A stretch of 64,000 bases of DNA, from the NCBI GenBank assembly GCA_029990175.1, contig JARKIP010000005.1, forward strand, positions 54,983,001-55,047,000, read 5' to 3'. The notes below the pieces were generated by a model that worked only from the letters and a program-made list of their open reading frames with translations, did not search any database and was not told the DNA's origin. This document shows, in pieces, positions 22,253 to 33,139 of this stretch. Positions within the stretch are counted from its first letter, which is position 1. Each line of letters starts with the position of its first letter. This DNA comes from Petunia secreta (lineage: Eukaryota; Streptophyta; Magnoliopsida; Solanales; Solanaceae). The translations under genes and the position numbers were made by a program.

Positions 22253-23389
22253 GTGTGCAAGTTGAAGAAGGCTCTATCCGGTTTGAAGCAAGCCCCTCGA
22301 GCATGGTATAGAAAAATTGCAGAGTTCCTAATTCAAAGTGGCTATCAAGTGGCTCATGCAGATTCGAGCTTATTTGTAAAGGCCCGAGGAGCAAGACTAG
22401 CTATCATACTAGTCTACATGGATGATTTAATCATCACCGGGGATGACATTGATAAGGTTCATCGAAGTAAAGAAAATCTGAAGGTACGATTTCAAATGAA
22501 AGAGCTGGGTGAACTAAAGCACTTCTTTGGTCTTGAGTTCGAGAAGACAAAGGATGGACTATTCCTTGGACAACAAAAATATGTGAGAGATCTACTCCAG
22601 AAATATGAGATGTCAAGTTGCAAATCGTCTTCTACACCAATGGAGCCTAACTTAAAGTTATGATCTTATGAAGGCAAAAACTTGGAGGATGGGACAATGT
22701 ACCGTCAACTAGTTGGTAGCCTCATCTACCTAACGCTGACCAGACCGGATATTACCTTCGCAGTTGGAGTAGTCAGCAGATTTATGCAGAAGCCAAAGAA
22801 GCCTCACTTGGAAGCAATCAAAAGAATATTGAGGTACGTGAAAGGAACTATTGATTATGGACTTCTCTTCAAGAAAGGTGTTCCATGCCAAATAATTGGA
22901 TACTGTGATGCAGATTATGCTGGTTGCTATGATACTCGAAGATCAACTACAGGATACAAATTCAGTCTTGGGTCAACTGCAGTATCATGGTGTAGTAAAA
23001 GACAACCAAATGTTTCACTTTCAACGACAGAAGTAGAATATCGAGCAGGAGCAATGGCATCACAAGAGAGCACATGGCTACTGCAACTCATGAGAGATTT
23101 GCATCAACCATCAGAAGATAATGTGGCACTATATTATGAAAACTTGTCAGCCATACGATTGGCTGAAAATCCAGTGTTTCATGCCAGGACAAAGCATGTG
23201 GAAGTACACTACCACTTTCTTCGGGAAAAAGTGCTTCAGGTTGAAATTGAAATGGTACCAATCCGAACGGACGAACAAGTAGCGGACATATTCACAAAGA
23301 GCTTGGATAATATGAGGTTTACGAGATTCCGGGAAGAACTTGGGATGATTGCAAGACCAAATAAAGTTGGTGCTGAGGGGGAGTTTTAA
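22253..23389 (+). pseudogene. Copia copy 1 RT (3' part) and RNase H
   Basis: From 22253 the RT continues with ALSGLKQAPRAWY and the catalytic YMDD at 22414-22425. A TGA at 22661-22663 interrupts (TGC in copy 2). RNase H follows in one open segment (22682-23389) with DADYAGCYDTRRSTTG, LSTTEVEY and DIFTKSL. The stop codon TAA (23387-23389) lies inside the 3' LTR, so the last sense codons overlap the purine tract and LTR start. RNase H is intact here but broken in copy 2. Confidence 0.85.
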
Positions 23390-23856
23390 ATATTATAATT
23401 CATCACCAACTTTATTTGTGGATTTTTTTTAGAAGGTTCTAGAGTAGCCAAGATAATATAGGGGAGGAATAAATCTAGAACAATTCTAGAGAAGTAAAAG
23501 GAACAACTCTAGAATGAGAATTCCAGAATAGTTCTAGAATGTGTAGTTCTAGAATTATGTAATAGGGGAGTATTCTAGAGAAGAGTAGTAGAATGCCCTT
23601 AACTAGATCCTTCCATCACCACCTATAGATAGAGGTGGATCATTTGAGTTGTAACCAAGCAAGCAAGAAAAGCATTGCAATAGAGAAAGAGAAAGCACAA
23701 GTGAGAGTTAAAGAGAAAAAAGAAAGAGATGTGCTAGAGTGTGAGTGAAACTTTGTAAAATACTTGTGAGATCAAAGTAAAATACTTGTGAGATCAAAGT
23801 TGCTTCTTAGTTTGCAATAATAAAATTCAAGTTGTGTTCAATCATTTGTGTTCAAC
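23384..23856 (+). repeat. Copia copy 1 3' LTR (473 bp)
   Basis: Matches the 5' LTR but starts TT instead of TG. It also has a short insertion near 23540 (tgtgtagttctagaat) and a 21-22 base tandem duplication of 'aaaatacttgtgagatcaaagt' near 23757-23800. Both extras are also present in the copy 2 3' LTR. Confidence 0.9.
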
Positions 23857-23861
23857 AACTA
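23857..23861. repeat. Copia copy 1 target duplication, right
   Basis: ACTAT, matching 18659-18663. Confidence 0.85.
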
Positions 23862-24227
23862 TAACTGAGGCACAAGGCTGGAAACAACATCCGATCTGTT
23901 AGTCTTAAGAAACTAAAAAGCAATAGAAGTCACTACATTGCCTGAGTTTGCTTTAACTAAAACTACATGCTTATGCTGACCTCTGCATTTCCAGTTGCTG
24001 TGCTACAATCCAATGGATTCCTCCGCATCACGGATTGCTTCCAGGAAAACCCACATACACTGTAGAATAATAATGCACCAAAGGAAAATGATGAGCCCGT
24101 GCAAAATAAGCAAAGGCAGGTCTAAGGCAGATTTTGTAAATTTAGCTGAACTTATTGTTTTCGGCTCTAACAATGTACACATGCAAAAAAAGAATAAGTA
24201 AAACGTACAGATATAATAAAATCATAC
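23862..24227. other. 3' flank of carrier gene, unit 1
   Basis: Sequence between the copia 3' LTR and the last carrier exon, matched by 32775-33139 in unit 2. It may hold the gene's 3' untranslated region on the minus strand. No clear signal was seen. Confidence 0.5.
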
Positions 24228-25715
24228 TCATTCTGAACCTATTGACTCTAGATCATCCATTTCCCTCTGTAAATAATGTACCACAAGTAATGCTCAAACA
24301 GGTTACTTGAGCAGCAGTTCAATAACGAAAGATTATATATTTCTTTAATATGTGAGCTGAAAAGTATTTACCATGACAGCAGGAGACTTATAAGCACATT
24401 CCTTTCCAAGCTCAGAGTAGAAATTAAATCCTCCGCCTGGCTTAAGAGTTTTTAAGGCATAGAATAAACTATGTGGGAATTTAACTTTGCGAACAATTGT
24501 AGCTGCATAAAGAACTGAGATACAGCAGGCTGCAGCACACAATCCAGAGAAGATTCCTGCACCTGAAACACAAAGCCAATAGTAGTAAAATTTCCTCATT
24601 TAGAAGCATCGGTAATATGATAGAAGACATATTTTCTGTTAAAAAAAGAAACATCAATAGGCACATTTCTGCAGTGACAAGTAATTAGAACACAAGCAAT
24701 GAAACAATGATAACAATAACAGGATATTGATGGATACTAAAACAATAGTATTACCTAAACGTGCATCATTTTCCCTTAGACCATATGATTCTTTCAAATA
24801 AATCCGAGATCGATCATATGATACTAGCATTGCCGTGTTAGATGCTATTGCTACTGGAGCGGCCACAGGGAAGCCTCCTTTCCATAGTGCTAAAACCCCT
24901 TCATTTCTTACTACCCGTGTGATAGTACTGAAAACATGTCTGAAGCAATTATATTTGTCAGTTGCTGGTTGAGCAAAACCAGTTCGAACAGGTCCTTCTG
25001 CAAGAGGATAGCAAATACAAGCTCGAATCGCTCCAGCAGTCAGCCCACAAGCAACCTCTTGATCGAGGGTTAATGGATTCCCTCTATTTAAAGCTTCCAC
25101 TTTTCTTGTCAAGAGTCTAGAAGAAAGGGGCAAAAAGTCATCCGTCTCGCTAGCTAATCATCATCCATATATAAGTTTAAGAAGGTTCATTATCAAAACC
25201 ACTTAATTTTTTTCATCATCGCTCTCCTTCATACTAGACAAAAACAAAATTAAAATTAAAATGAAGCAATTGACCTTTTGGCAACGTGTGAAGTAATAAA
25301 CATCGTTGTAGTTGATTACAACTAAGTGATGCCTTAGTTAAGATGCTTAATCCTTGACTAACACAAGTATGAATGATACAAGTAAATTGTGTATAAAAAT
25401 AAGAGTAGCATTCTTCTATTTGAAGTAAATAAGATTATAATACTTACTCATAGGATCCAAGTAATGTTGCCGTGTTTATCACCCCATGAAACAACGTGAA
25501 TTGCATTTGCTGGGCAATAACAAACGCATTAGAGGCACATTTAACATAGCAAAAGAATTTGGTTACAAAAAGAAAACTTTGAGAAATTAATTGCATAAAG
25601 ATAGTTAATAGCAGAGAAAATAAAATTCCAAATTTTCAGTGGAAGAAAAACATGACCTACCACGATATTATGGAAGAAAGTGGAGTCATATATTATGCAT
25701 CACATTTCCATACAA

Positions 25716-25790
25716 TTTTTTTTTTTTTTTGATAACATAAAGTTTTATTAGGAGTAATAAACAGTACCAAGCTGGTACTGACATAGTACA
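25716..25790 (-). mobile_element. 3' fragment of a poly(A) retroposon in intron 1, unit 1
   Basis: A T tract followed by 'gataacataaagttttatta' is the reverse of a poly(A)-tailed 3' end. It is flanked by 14-base near-identical repeats ACATTTCC(A/G)TACAA (25702-25715 and 25791-25804), which look like a target duplication. About 75 bases are left, so it is a strongly 5'-truncated SINE or LINE. It is present at the same site in unit 2. Confidence 0.6.
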
Positions 25791-25926
25791 ACATTTCCGT
25801 ACAAATTTCAGCCACAGTTCTGTGACTAAAGCAAGACCATAAGGAGAAAAAGAACCTACTGTTGCCTAAGGTGCAACACTGAAGTTTCACAAACAAAAAA
25901 ACATACATGCAACCAAAAACGAAAAG

Positions 25927-26849
25927 GGTCAACTTTGCCCTGTACTTTGCGAAAGTATCTAAGTTGTTCAGAAGTTTGACTCAGCATTGACCTCGCCCTT
26001 ACAAGTTTGGCTTAAACTTGCCCTTGGTTATTAATGGCGGGTACATATTGAACCAAACCTTTAACCAAAGGCAAGTTGGAGCTTTTCGCATAGTACAATG
26101 GTAACTTTGCCCTTGTGATTTGCCCCGTGGTTTGAGAAAGGTCTAACATTGCCCTTGTGATTTGCAATGGTCTAACATTTACCCTTCAACAAACAAGATC
26201 ACACAAAAAATTCACATATTTTCATTGCACATTCGTTCTTCCACTTTAACCCCTCCATCATCAACTGCAATACCCAATTATATTGCCCCCTCAACCAATT
26301 TGCCTTCACAACCCACTACTCCATTTCTTTCTGCAACCTCCAATCAGCCGTTAGCAATCATGTAAACGCCGTCACTTCCAAATCCACCACTCCCAGTTAC
26401 TTTTTTTTACCTAGATTGTATCATACAACCTTAAGCCCCTATTTTCTCCATTAATCTCATATCTAAAATCCATTTCTTCGTCTTCCGTTCCTCCACCAAA
26501 TATCACAACTTTCACTGCAACTCATGCTTATCAGGATTGTCCCTTTTCATTTCTTGTTTTTGACTTAAAATAGACCACTCAATAGGTTAGCCGTTTAGGC
26601 ATTGGCTATTATCTCAAAAAATATATTCTCCTATTTCATTTATTTTTTCTTGCGAGTAGGTTCAAATTTACCCTTGTACTTTGTAAAAAAGTCCAGATTT
26701 TCCCTTGGTCAAAAGTTTGATTCAACTATGTTCCTGTTGTTAGTGACTAAGGACACTTTTGAGACAAAATGGTAACAGCAAGGGCACTAAGCCAAACTTC
26801 CAACGGATGGCAATCTACCTTTTCGCAAAATACAAAGGCAAATTTGACC
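25927..26849. mobile_element. Long-TIR element in intron 1 (MULE-like), unit 1
   Basis: The left end reads GGTCAACTTTGCCC..TGTACTTTGCGAAA. The right end is its inverted counterpart, with TTTCGCAAAATACAAAGGCAAA leading to TTGACC at 26844-26849. Similar inverted wording extends over 100 bases on each side. The interior has CT-rich text but no transposase. A clean target duplication was not found (AACGAAAAG against ATTTAAGAG), so the class is uncertain. It lies wholly in intron 1. Confidence 0.5.
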
Positions 26850-27205
26850 ATTTAAGAGGTTACTACTCTTCTTTTCAAATAAAGTTCATAACAGGAAACA
26901 TTTAAATTAAAAAGAAAAAAAACAAGAGGCAGATATCAAAAAGTAAATTAATAAATAAATAGCAATATAAAACATAGAAGAAAGCAAATGCAGCAAAAGA
27001 GAGCAATAACCTTAGAAGCAGCGAGCCATGAACGGGGGTAGGTATTGAATTTGTACTGCAAGAAGGACCAAGAGTAACTTATACTCAGTGGAAGCAGTTG
27101 AGCAAGTCCTCCATTCACAAATGGTTTCACTGATGGCCATACACTCTTTCTTTAATTATTCTCCGGAGGCTTTTTGTCCATTTTGTTCAACTCTGAATCT
27201 TCCAT

Positions 27206-27355
27206 TTTCTTGAGTTCACTACAAAGAATGGTCAAAAGGGGTCTTTCTTTAGCTCTCTTTCATCAAATAAAACTTTTCTACTACAAGTTAAAGGGTGTAA
27301 ATTACGTAGGACTTTAAGTGAGGGGGGAGGGGGTGGGGATACTGGTGGGGTGTCC
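27206..27355 (-). promoter_or_regulatory. Truncated upstream region of carrier gene, unit 1
   Basis: Only this 150-base piece upstream of the start codon matches unit 2. Beyond 27355 the sequence is the start of unit 2, not the native promoter. No TATA box was recognised. Confidence 0.4.
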
Positions 27356-27578
27356 TTTATTCACATGATCTCTTCAGATCAGTTCCTAAAGAAGATGCCA
27401 GTCCATTTATTTCTTCTTAGTATCTCTCTCCTTCATCCTCCACCCTCCTTTCTTTGGACAGGGGAACTAACTTTGGCCTGATATCATTGCTTTCTTTAAC
27501 ATTCAAAATAGTGTCATTAAATAGTAAAATAAGTTCACATGTATACGACTCTAATTAAGGCAAGAACCAGGTAACTAT

Positions 27579-28014
27579 TGTTAAATATTATAATTTATCA
27601 CCAACTTTATTTGTGGATTTTTTTAGAAGGTTCTAGAGTAGCCAAGATAATATAGGGGAGGAATAAATCTAGAACAATTCTAGAGAAGTAAAAGGAACAA
27701 CTCTAGAATGAGAATTCTAGAATAGTTCTAGAATTATCTAATAGGGGAGTATTCTAGAGAAGGGTAGTAGAATGCCCTTAACTAGATCCTTCCATCACCA
27801 CCTATAGATAGAGGTGGATCATTTGAGTTGTAACCAAGCAAGCAAGAAAAGCATTGCAAGAGAGAAAGAGAAAGTACAAGTGAGAGTTAAAGAGAAAAAA
27901 GAAAGAGAGGTGCTAGAGTGTGAGTGAAACCTTGTAAAATACTTGTGAGATCAAAGTAGTTTCTTAGTTTGCAATAATAAAATTCAAGTTGTGTTCAACC
28001 ATTTGTGTTCAACA
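27579..28014 (+). repeat. Copia copy 2 5' LTR (436 bp)
   Basis: Same start and end as copy 1, with the same TTCTAGAA-type cluster. The TATA position reads TATAGATA. Confidence 0.9.
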
Positions 28015-28016
28015 AG

Positions 28017-28032
28017 TGGTATCAGAGCCTGG
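28017..28032 (+). promoter_or_regulatory. Primer-binding site, copia copy 2
   Basis: TGGTATCAGAGCCTGG two bases downstream of the LTR. Confidence 0.9.
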
Positions 28033-28109
28033 TGGATCAAGAGCGGTAGCCATCCAAGAGAGGTTCAACAAGCTACTACTCGAGGCTACAAGTCAAGAGG
28101 CACCAATCT

Positions 28110-31100
28110 ATGGCGTATTTTGCAAGCACCCTCAGTAGCGGTGAGAAGCTCAATGCAAGCAATTATGGATCGTGGAGCACAAGGATGCAATACTATTTTC
28201 TCGGCCAAGATCTACGGGACATTGTTGGTGGCTCTGAAACAAAATCACCAACAAATGCTGAAGAAGCAAAAAAAGTGGAAGGTCAAAGCAGGAAAGGCCA
28301 TGTATGCTCTCACAGTAACAGTTGAGGACGAGTTCTTACATAGGATCAAGAATGCCAAGACGCCCAAAGAAGCTTGGGACACGTTGGCAACAATCTTTAC
28401 CAAGAAAAATGATGCGAAATTACAAAGGCTAGAAAATGAGCTTTTGTCGATCTCGCAACGGAATATGACAATCAGTCAGTATTTCTCAAAGGTTAAGTCT
28501 CTACATGATGAAATATCAAAATTGGATCTAGAGAATGCTATCACAGAGATAAGGATGAAGAGAATCATCATTCATGGTTTGAGGCCTGAGTATAAAGGCA
28601 TAGTTACTGCGACACGCGGATGGGCCGCGGAACCAACTTTATCAGAGTTGGAGAATCTGTTGGCAAATGAAGAAGACTTGGAGAAACAACTTTCAGGCCT
28701 TTCTACAAAAGATGAAGAAAAGGCGCTCTTTAATAAAGGGCAAAGCTACAATGCTCAAGGAAGAAGAAACGATGTATCAAGCAAAAATCAAGGCTACCAA
28801 AGAAGAGGTGAAGCGAGAAGCTCGCAACCAGGGGGAGATCAACATGATCGGTGTCAAGGAAGTCATCGACCCAATAAGAAGGCGGACCAAGGAGCCAACA
28901 ATCGGCACCGAGACAAGTGCTACAATTGTGGGAAGAAGGGACACTATGCCAGAGACTGCTGGTACAAGAAAGCTGAAGGTAACATAGCCACTTCTACTCA
29001 GAATAAGCAATACGAGGAAAAAGATTAGGATTTTGAAACTTCCTATGCAGTTGATGGAAGTAACAATGAGGTAGAGCCTATCACCTCGCACCGTGCTGAC
29101 TTGGAACAAGAACTCGCGCTTGCAACTGTAAGTGAAAAATTAGTCGATTATGACCATGATTGGATCGTTGATTCGGGATGCTCCAATCACATGACTGGTG
29201 ATGAAAAGAAGCTGATCAGCATGAGTGAATACAAGGGTGGTCGAGTAGTAGTGACTGCAAATAACTCAAGAATGCCAATATCTCACATTGCCAAGACAGT
29301 GTTCGTGCCTCGTCACAGCTCGAGACAAGTGCAGCTTCAGAATGTCTACCACGTGCCAGGTATGAAGAAGAACTTGTTGTCTGTATCGCAACTAACAGCT
29401 TCAGGCAACTATGTTGTGTTTGGACCGAATGACATAAAAGTGTATCGAGACTTGAAAGTTACAAGCTCGCCAATTATGGAGGGAAGAAGATTAGAATCAA
29501 TCTATATCATGTCAACACAGACAGCTTATGTAGAGAAGACTCGGAGTAATGAGACAGCTGACCTATGGCATGCACGCCTTGGGCACGTGAGTTACAACAA
29601 GTTGAAAGTCATGATGCAACAGTCAAAGTTGAAAGGGCTTCCCCAACTTGAGATTAGAGGAGACACTATTTGTGACGGATGTCAGTATGGGAAAGCACAT
29701 CAACTTCCCTATCAAGAATCGAAGTATCAAGCTAAAGAGCCACTGGAGCTGGTGTATTCAGACGTGTTTGGACCAGTCAAACAATCTTCCATCAGTGGTT
29801 ACCGATACATGGTGACATTCATCAACGACTTCTCAAGGTATGTGTGGATTTACTTCTTAAAGGAGAAGTCTGAAGTATTTGAGAAGTTTAAAGAGTTCCA
29901 ACACATGGTGGAGAATGATATGGGAAGGAAAATCAAGTGTCTCCGCACCGATAATAGGGGAGAATACACATCACGAGAGTTCAATGGCTACCTCAGAGAG
30001 CAGATGATAAGGCGACAATTGACATGTCCAAACACCCCACAACAAAATGGAGTAGCAGAGAGGAAAAACAGACATCTCGCAGAGATATGTAGGAGTATGC
30101 TTCATAACATGAATGTACCAGCAAGGTTCTGGGCGGAATGTATGAAGACCGTTGCTCACATCACTAACAGGCTACCACAGGTGCGACTTGAATTTACCTC
30201 GCCATTCGAGAAGCTCCGGAAGATGATATCCACTGTAAGTCACTTTCGAGTATTTGGATGTGTGTGCTATGTGTTCGTGCCAGATCATCTTCGTAGCAAG
30301 TTTGACAAGAAAGCAGTTCGATGTATTTTTGTCGGCTACGACGAGCAAAGAAAAGGATGGAGATGTTGTGACCCAACCACTAATCGGACATATGTTTCAA
30401 GAAATGTGGTGTTTGACGAGGCATCATCGTGGTGGTCGCAAGAAGCCATGCTACCAGATTCAAGAGAATTGGAACAAAAGCTACAACAAAAGCTCGAAGA
30501 GGACGGACAAGGAAGCAAGGAAGAATCCAAACAAGAGGAGCATGAAGAACATGAGTCAATAATAGAAGAGATATCCCCAAGAGGAGAACACAGGAGTCCA
30601 TGGCACACTGAACTCTATGAAACCCCCGAGGAGTTTCAAGAAGAAGCTGGAGAAGTACATCAACCTCAACTAAGAAGGTCTACCCGAAAGAAATTCTCAA
30701 ATCCTAAGTATGCAAATGCAGCACTAGTCGAGGTTGACAAGATCAAGGAGTCCACTACCTTTGAAGAAGCTTCAAAGAGCAGTGAATGGAGAAAGGCAAT
30801 GAAGGAGGAGATTCTAGCCTTGAAGCAAAATCAGACTTGGGATTTAGTGGCCAAACCCAGGAATAGTAAACCCATATCCTGCAAATGGGTTTATAAATTA
30901 AAAACACGCCCTGATGGATCCATCGATCGAGACAAGGCCCGACTGGTAGCTTGAGGATTCTCTCAGGAGTATGAGCTAGATTACGACGAGACATTCAGCC
31001 CTGTGGCAAATATTACTACAGTTCGTGTTTTACTAGCTTTAGCGGCTAGCAAGTCATGGACACTATGGCAGATGGATGTGAAGAATGCCTTCCTTCATGG

Positions 31101-31146
31101 AGAGTTGGACGGGAGATATACATGGATCAACCACAAGGGTTTGTGA
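28110..31146 (+). pseudogene. Copia copy 2 gag-protease-integrase-RT (5' part), broken
   Basis: Same order as copy 1. Gag opens at ATG 28110 and shifts frame at the A7G run near 28270, at the same place as in copy 1. The zinc knuckle CYNCGKKGHYARDC is canonical here. A TAG at 29026-29028 interrupts the gag-protease linker (TGG in copy 1), and the same frame then runs 29101-30954. Protease DSG, the integrase HHCC finger and the D, D, E positions are present. A TGA at 30952-30954 (CGA in copy 1) breaks RT, followed by one-base losses near 31110 and 31158. The second loss is shared with copy 1. Confidence 0.85.
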
Positions 31147-31165
31147 ATAAAGACAACCTGATTAT

Positions 31166-32301
31166 GTGTGCAAGTTGAAGAAGGCTCTATCCGGCTTGAA
31201 GCAAGCCCCTCGAGCATGGTATAGAAAAATTGCCGAGTTCCTAATTCAAAGTGGCTATCAAGTGGCTCATGCAGATTCGAGCTTATTTGTAAAGGCCCGA
31301 GGAGCAAGACTAGTTATCATACTAGTCTACATGGATGATTTAATCATCACCGGGGATGACATTGATGAGATTCATCGAAGTAAAGAAAATCTGAAGGTAC
31401 GATTTCAAATGAAAGAGCTGGGTGAACTAAAGCACTTCCTTGGTCTTAAGTTCGAGAAGACAAAGGACGGACTATTCCTTGGGCAACAAAAATATGCGAG
31501 AGATCTACTCCAGAAATATGAGATGTCAAGTTGCAAACCGTCTTCTACACCAATGGAGCCTAACTTAAAGTTATGCTCCTATGAAGGCAAAAACTTGGAG
31601 GATGGGACAATGTACCGTCAACTAGTTGGTAGCCTCATCTACCTAACGCTGACCAGATCGGATATTACCTTCGCAGTTGGAGTAGTCAGCAGATTTATGC
31701 AGAAGCCAAAGAAGCCTCACTTGGAAGCAATCAAAAGAATATTGAGGTACGTGAAAGGAACTATTGATTATGGATTTCTCTAAAGAAAGGTGTTCCATGC
31801 CAAATAATTGGATATTGTGATGCGGATTATGCTGGTTGCTATGATACTCGAAGAGCAACTACAGGATATAAATTCAGTCTTGGGTCAACTGTAGTATCAT
31901 GGTGTAGTAAAAGACAACCAAATGTTTCACTTTCAACGACAGAAGCAGAATATCGAGCAGGAGCAATGGCATCACAAGAGAGCACATGGCTACTGCAACT
32001 CATGAGAGATTTGCATCAACCATCATAAGATAATGTGGCACTATATTATGAAAGCTTGTCAGCCATACGATTGGCTGAAAATCCGGTGTTTCATGCTAGG
32101 ACAAAGCATGTGGAAGTACACTACCACTTTCTTCGGGAAAAAGTGCTTCAGGGTGAAATTGAAATGGAACCAATCTGGCCGGACGAACAAGTAGCCGACA
32201 TATTCACAAAGAGCTTGGATAATATGAGGTTTACAAGATTCTGGGAAGAACTTGGGATGATTGCAAGACCAAATAAAGTTGGTGCTGAGGGGGAGTGTTA
32301 A
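31166..32301 (+). pseudogene. Copia copy 2 RT (3' part) and RNase H, broken
   Basis: RT continues with the YMDD at 31328-31339 and runs open into RNase H until 31783. There a small deletion shifts the frame and gives a stop. A further TAA lies at 32026-32028. The last segment 32035-32301 has DIFTKSL and ends with TGT TAA formed by the first bases of the 3' LTR. RNase H is interrupted here, unlike copy 1. Confidence 0.85.
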
Positions 32302-32769
32302 ATATTATAATTCATCACCAACTTTATTTGTGGATTTTTTTTAGAAGGTTCTAGAGTAGCCAAGATAATATAGGGGAGGAATAAATCTAGAACAATTCTA
32401 GAGAAGTAAAAGGAACAACTCTAGAATGAGAATTCCAAAATAGTTCTAGAATGTGTAGTTCTAGAATTATGTAATAGGGGAGTATTCTAGAGAAGAGTAG
32501 TAGAATGCCCTTAACTAGATCCTTCCATCACCACCTATAAATAGAGGTGGATCATTTGAGTTGTAACCAAGCAAGCAAGAAAAGCATTGCAATAGAGAAA
32601 GAGAAAGCACAAGTGAGAGTTAAAGAGAAAAAAGAAAGAGAGGTGCTAGAGTGTGAGTGAAACCTTGTAAAATACTTGTGAGATCAAAGTAAAATACTTG
32701 TGAGATCAAAGTTGCTTCTTAGTTTGCAATAATAAAATTCAAGTTGTGTTCAACCATTTGTGTTCAACA
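32296..32769 (+). repeat. Copia copy 2 3' LTR (474 bp)
   Basis: Keeps the canonical TG start (TGTTAAAT), directly after the purine tract GAGGGGGAG. It has the same two insertions relative to the 5' LTR as copy 1. The TATA position reads TATAAATA. Confidence 0.9.
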
Positions 32770-32774
32770 ACTAT

Positions 32775-33139
32775 AACTGAGGCACAAGGCTGGAAACAAC
32801 ATCCGATCTGTTAGTCTTAAGAAACTAAAAAGCAATAGAAGTCATTACATTGCCTGAGTTTGCTTTAACTAAAACTACATGCTTATGCTGACCTCTGCAT
32901 TTCCAGTTGCTGTACTACAATCCAATGGATTCCTCCGCATCACGGATTGCTTCCAGGAAAACCCACATACACTGTAGAATAATAATGCACCAAAGGAAAA
33001 TGATGAGCCCGTGCAAAATAAGCAAAGGCAGGTCTAAGGCAGATTTTGTAAATTTAGCTGAACTTATTGTTTTCGGCTCTAACAATGTACTCATGCAAAA
33101 AAAGAATAAGTAAAACGTACAGATATAATAAAATCATAC
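32775..33139. other. 3' flank of carrier gene, unit 2
   Basis: Near-identical to 23862-24227. No separate feature was recognised. Confidence 0.5.

Larger units (their letters stand above)
18664..23856 (+). mobile_element. Ty1/copia element in unit 1 (copy 1)
   Basis: LTRs at 18664-19100 and 23384-23856 flank gag, protease, integrase, RT and RNase H in copia order. An iMet-type primer site lies at 19103 and a purine tract GAGGGGGAG ends at 23383. The target duplication is ACTAT (18659-18663 and 23857-23861). The same element at the same site is found in unit 2, so it inserted before the segmental duplication. I did not assign a lineage within copia. Confidence 0.9.
24228..27205 (-). pseudogene. 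DTC-like mitochondrial carrier gene, unit 1 (nonsense in exon 1)
   Basis: Five minus-strand exons with GT-AG borders can be read: 27011-27205, 25448-25509, 24755-25116, 24372-24562 and 24228-24266. Together they give 849 bases in one phase (282 codons plus stop). Segments such as KPFVNGG, CGLTAGAI, NEGVLALWKG, SYDRS and GLCAAAC match plant DTC, the inner-membrane carrier exchanging dicarboxylates and tricarboxylates. DTC is about 298 residues. This gene lacks roughly 30 residues between exons 1 and 2, and its C-terminus after exon 4 is replaced by a short acidic tail. The Px(D/E)xx(K/R) carrier signatures are gone in all three repeats. Exon 1 has an in-frame TAA at 27152-27154 where unit 2 has TTA. 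Only about 150 bases of native upstream sequence remain before the duplication junction. Probably dead. Confidence 0.7.
18438..27355. repeat. Tandem segmental duplication, unit 1
   Basis: The sequence from 18438 (tttattcacatgatctc) repeats from 27356. Both units share the same copia insertion, the same carrier gene and the same intron insertions in the same order. The three edges all contain TCC: 18435-18437, 27353-27355 and 38004-38006. The breakpoint therefore shows 3-bp microhomology. Unit 1 is 8918 bp. Confidence 0.9.
27579..32769 (+). mobile_element. Ty1/copia element in unit 2 (copy 2)
   Basis: Duplicate of the element at 18664-23856, with LTRs at 27579-28014 and 32296-32769. The same ACTAT flanks are present (27574-27578 and 32770-32774). 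It carries its own stops in addition to shared breaks, so decay continued after duplication. Confidence 0.9.

Noticed and set aside
25693..25932. Small membrane protein on the minus strand (also at 34605-34937)
   Set aside because: The frame spans the poly(A) retroposon stub and its flanks in an intron; no homology.
29101..29103. Separate pol ORF start at 29101
   Set aside because: It is the same frame as gag after an in-frame TAG, and the first codon is TTG, not ATG.
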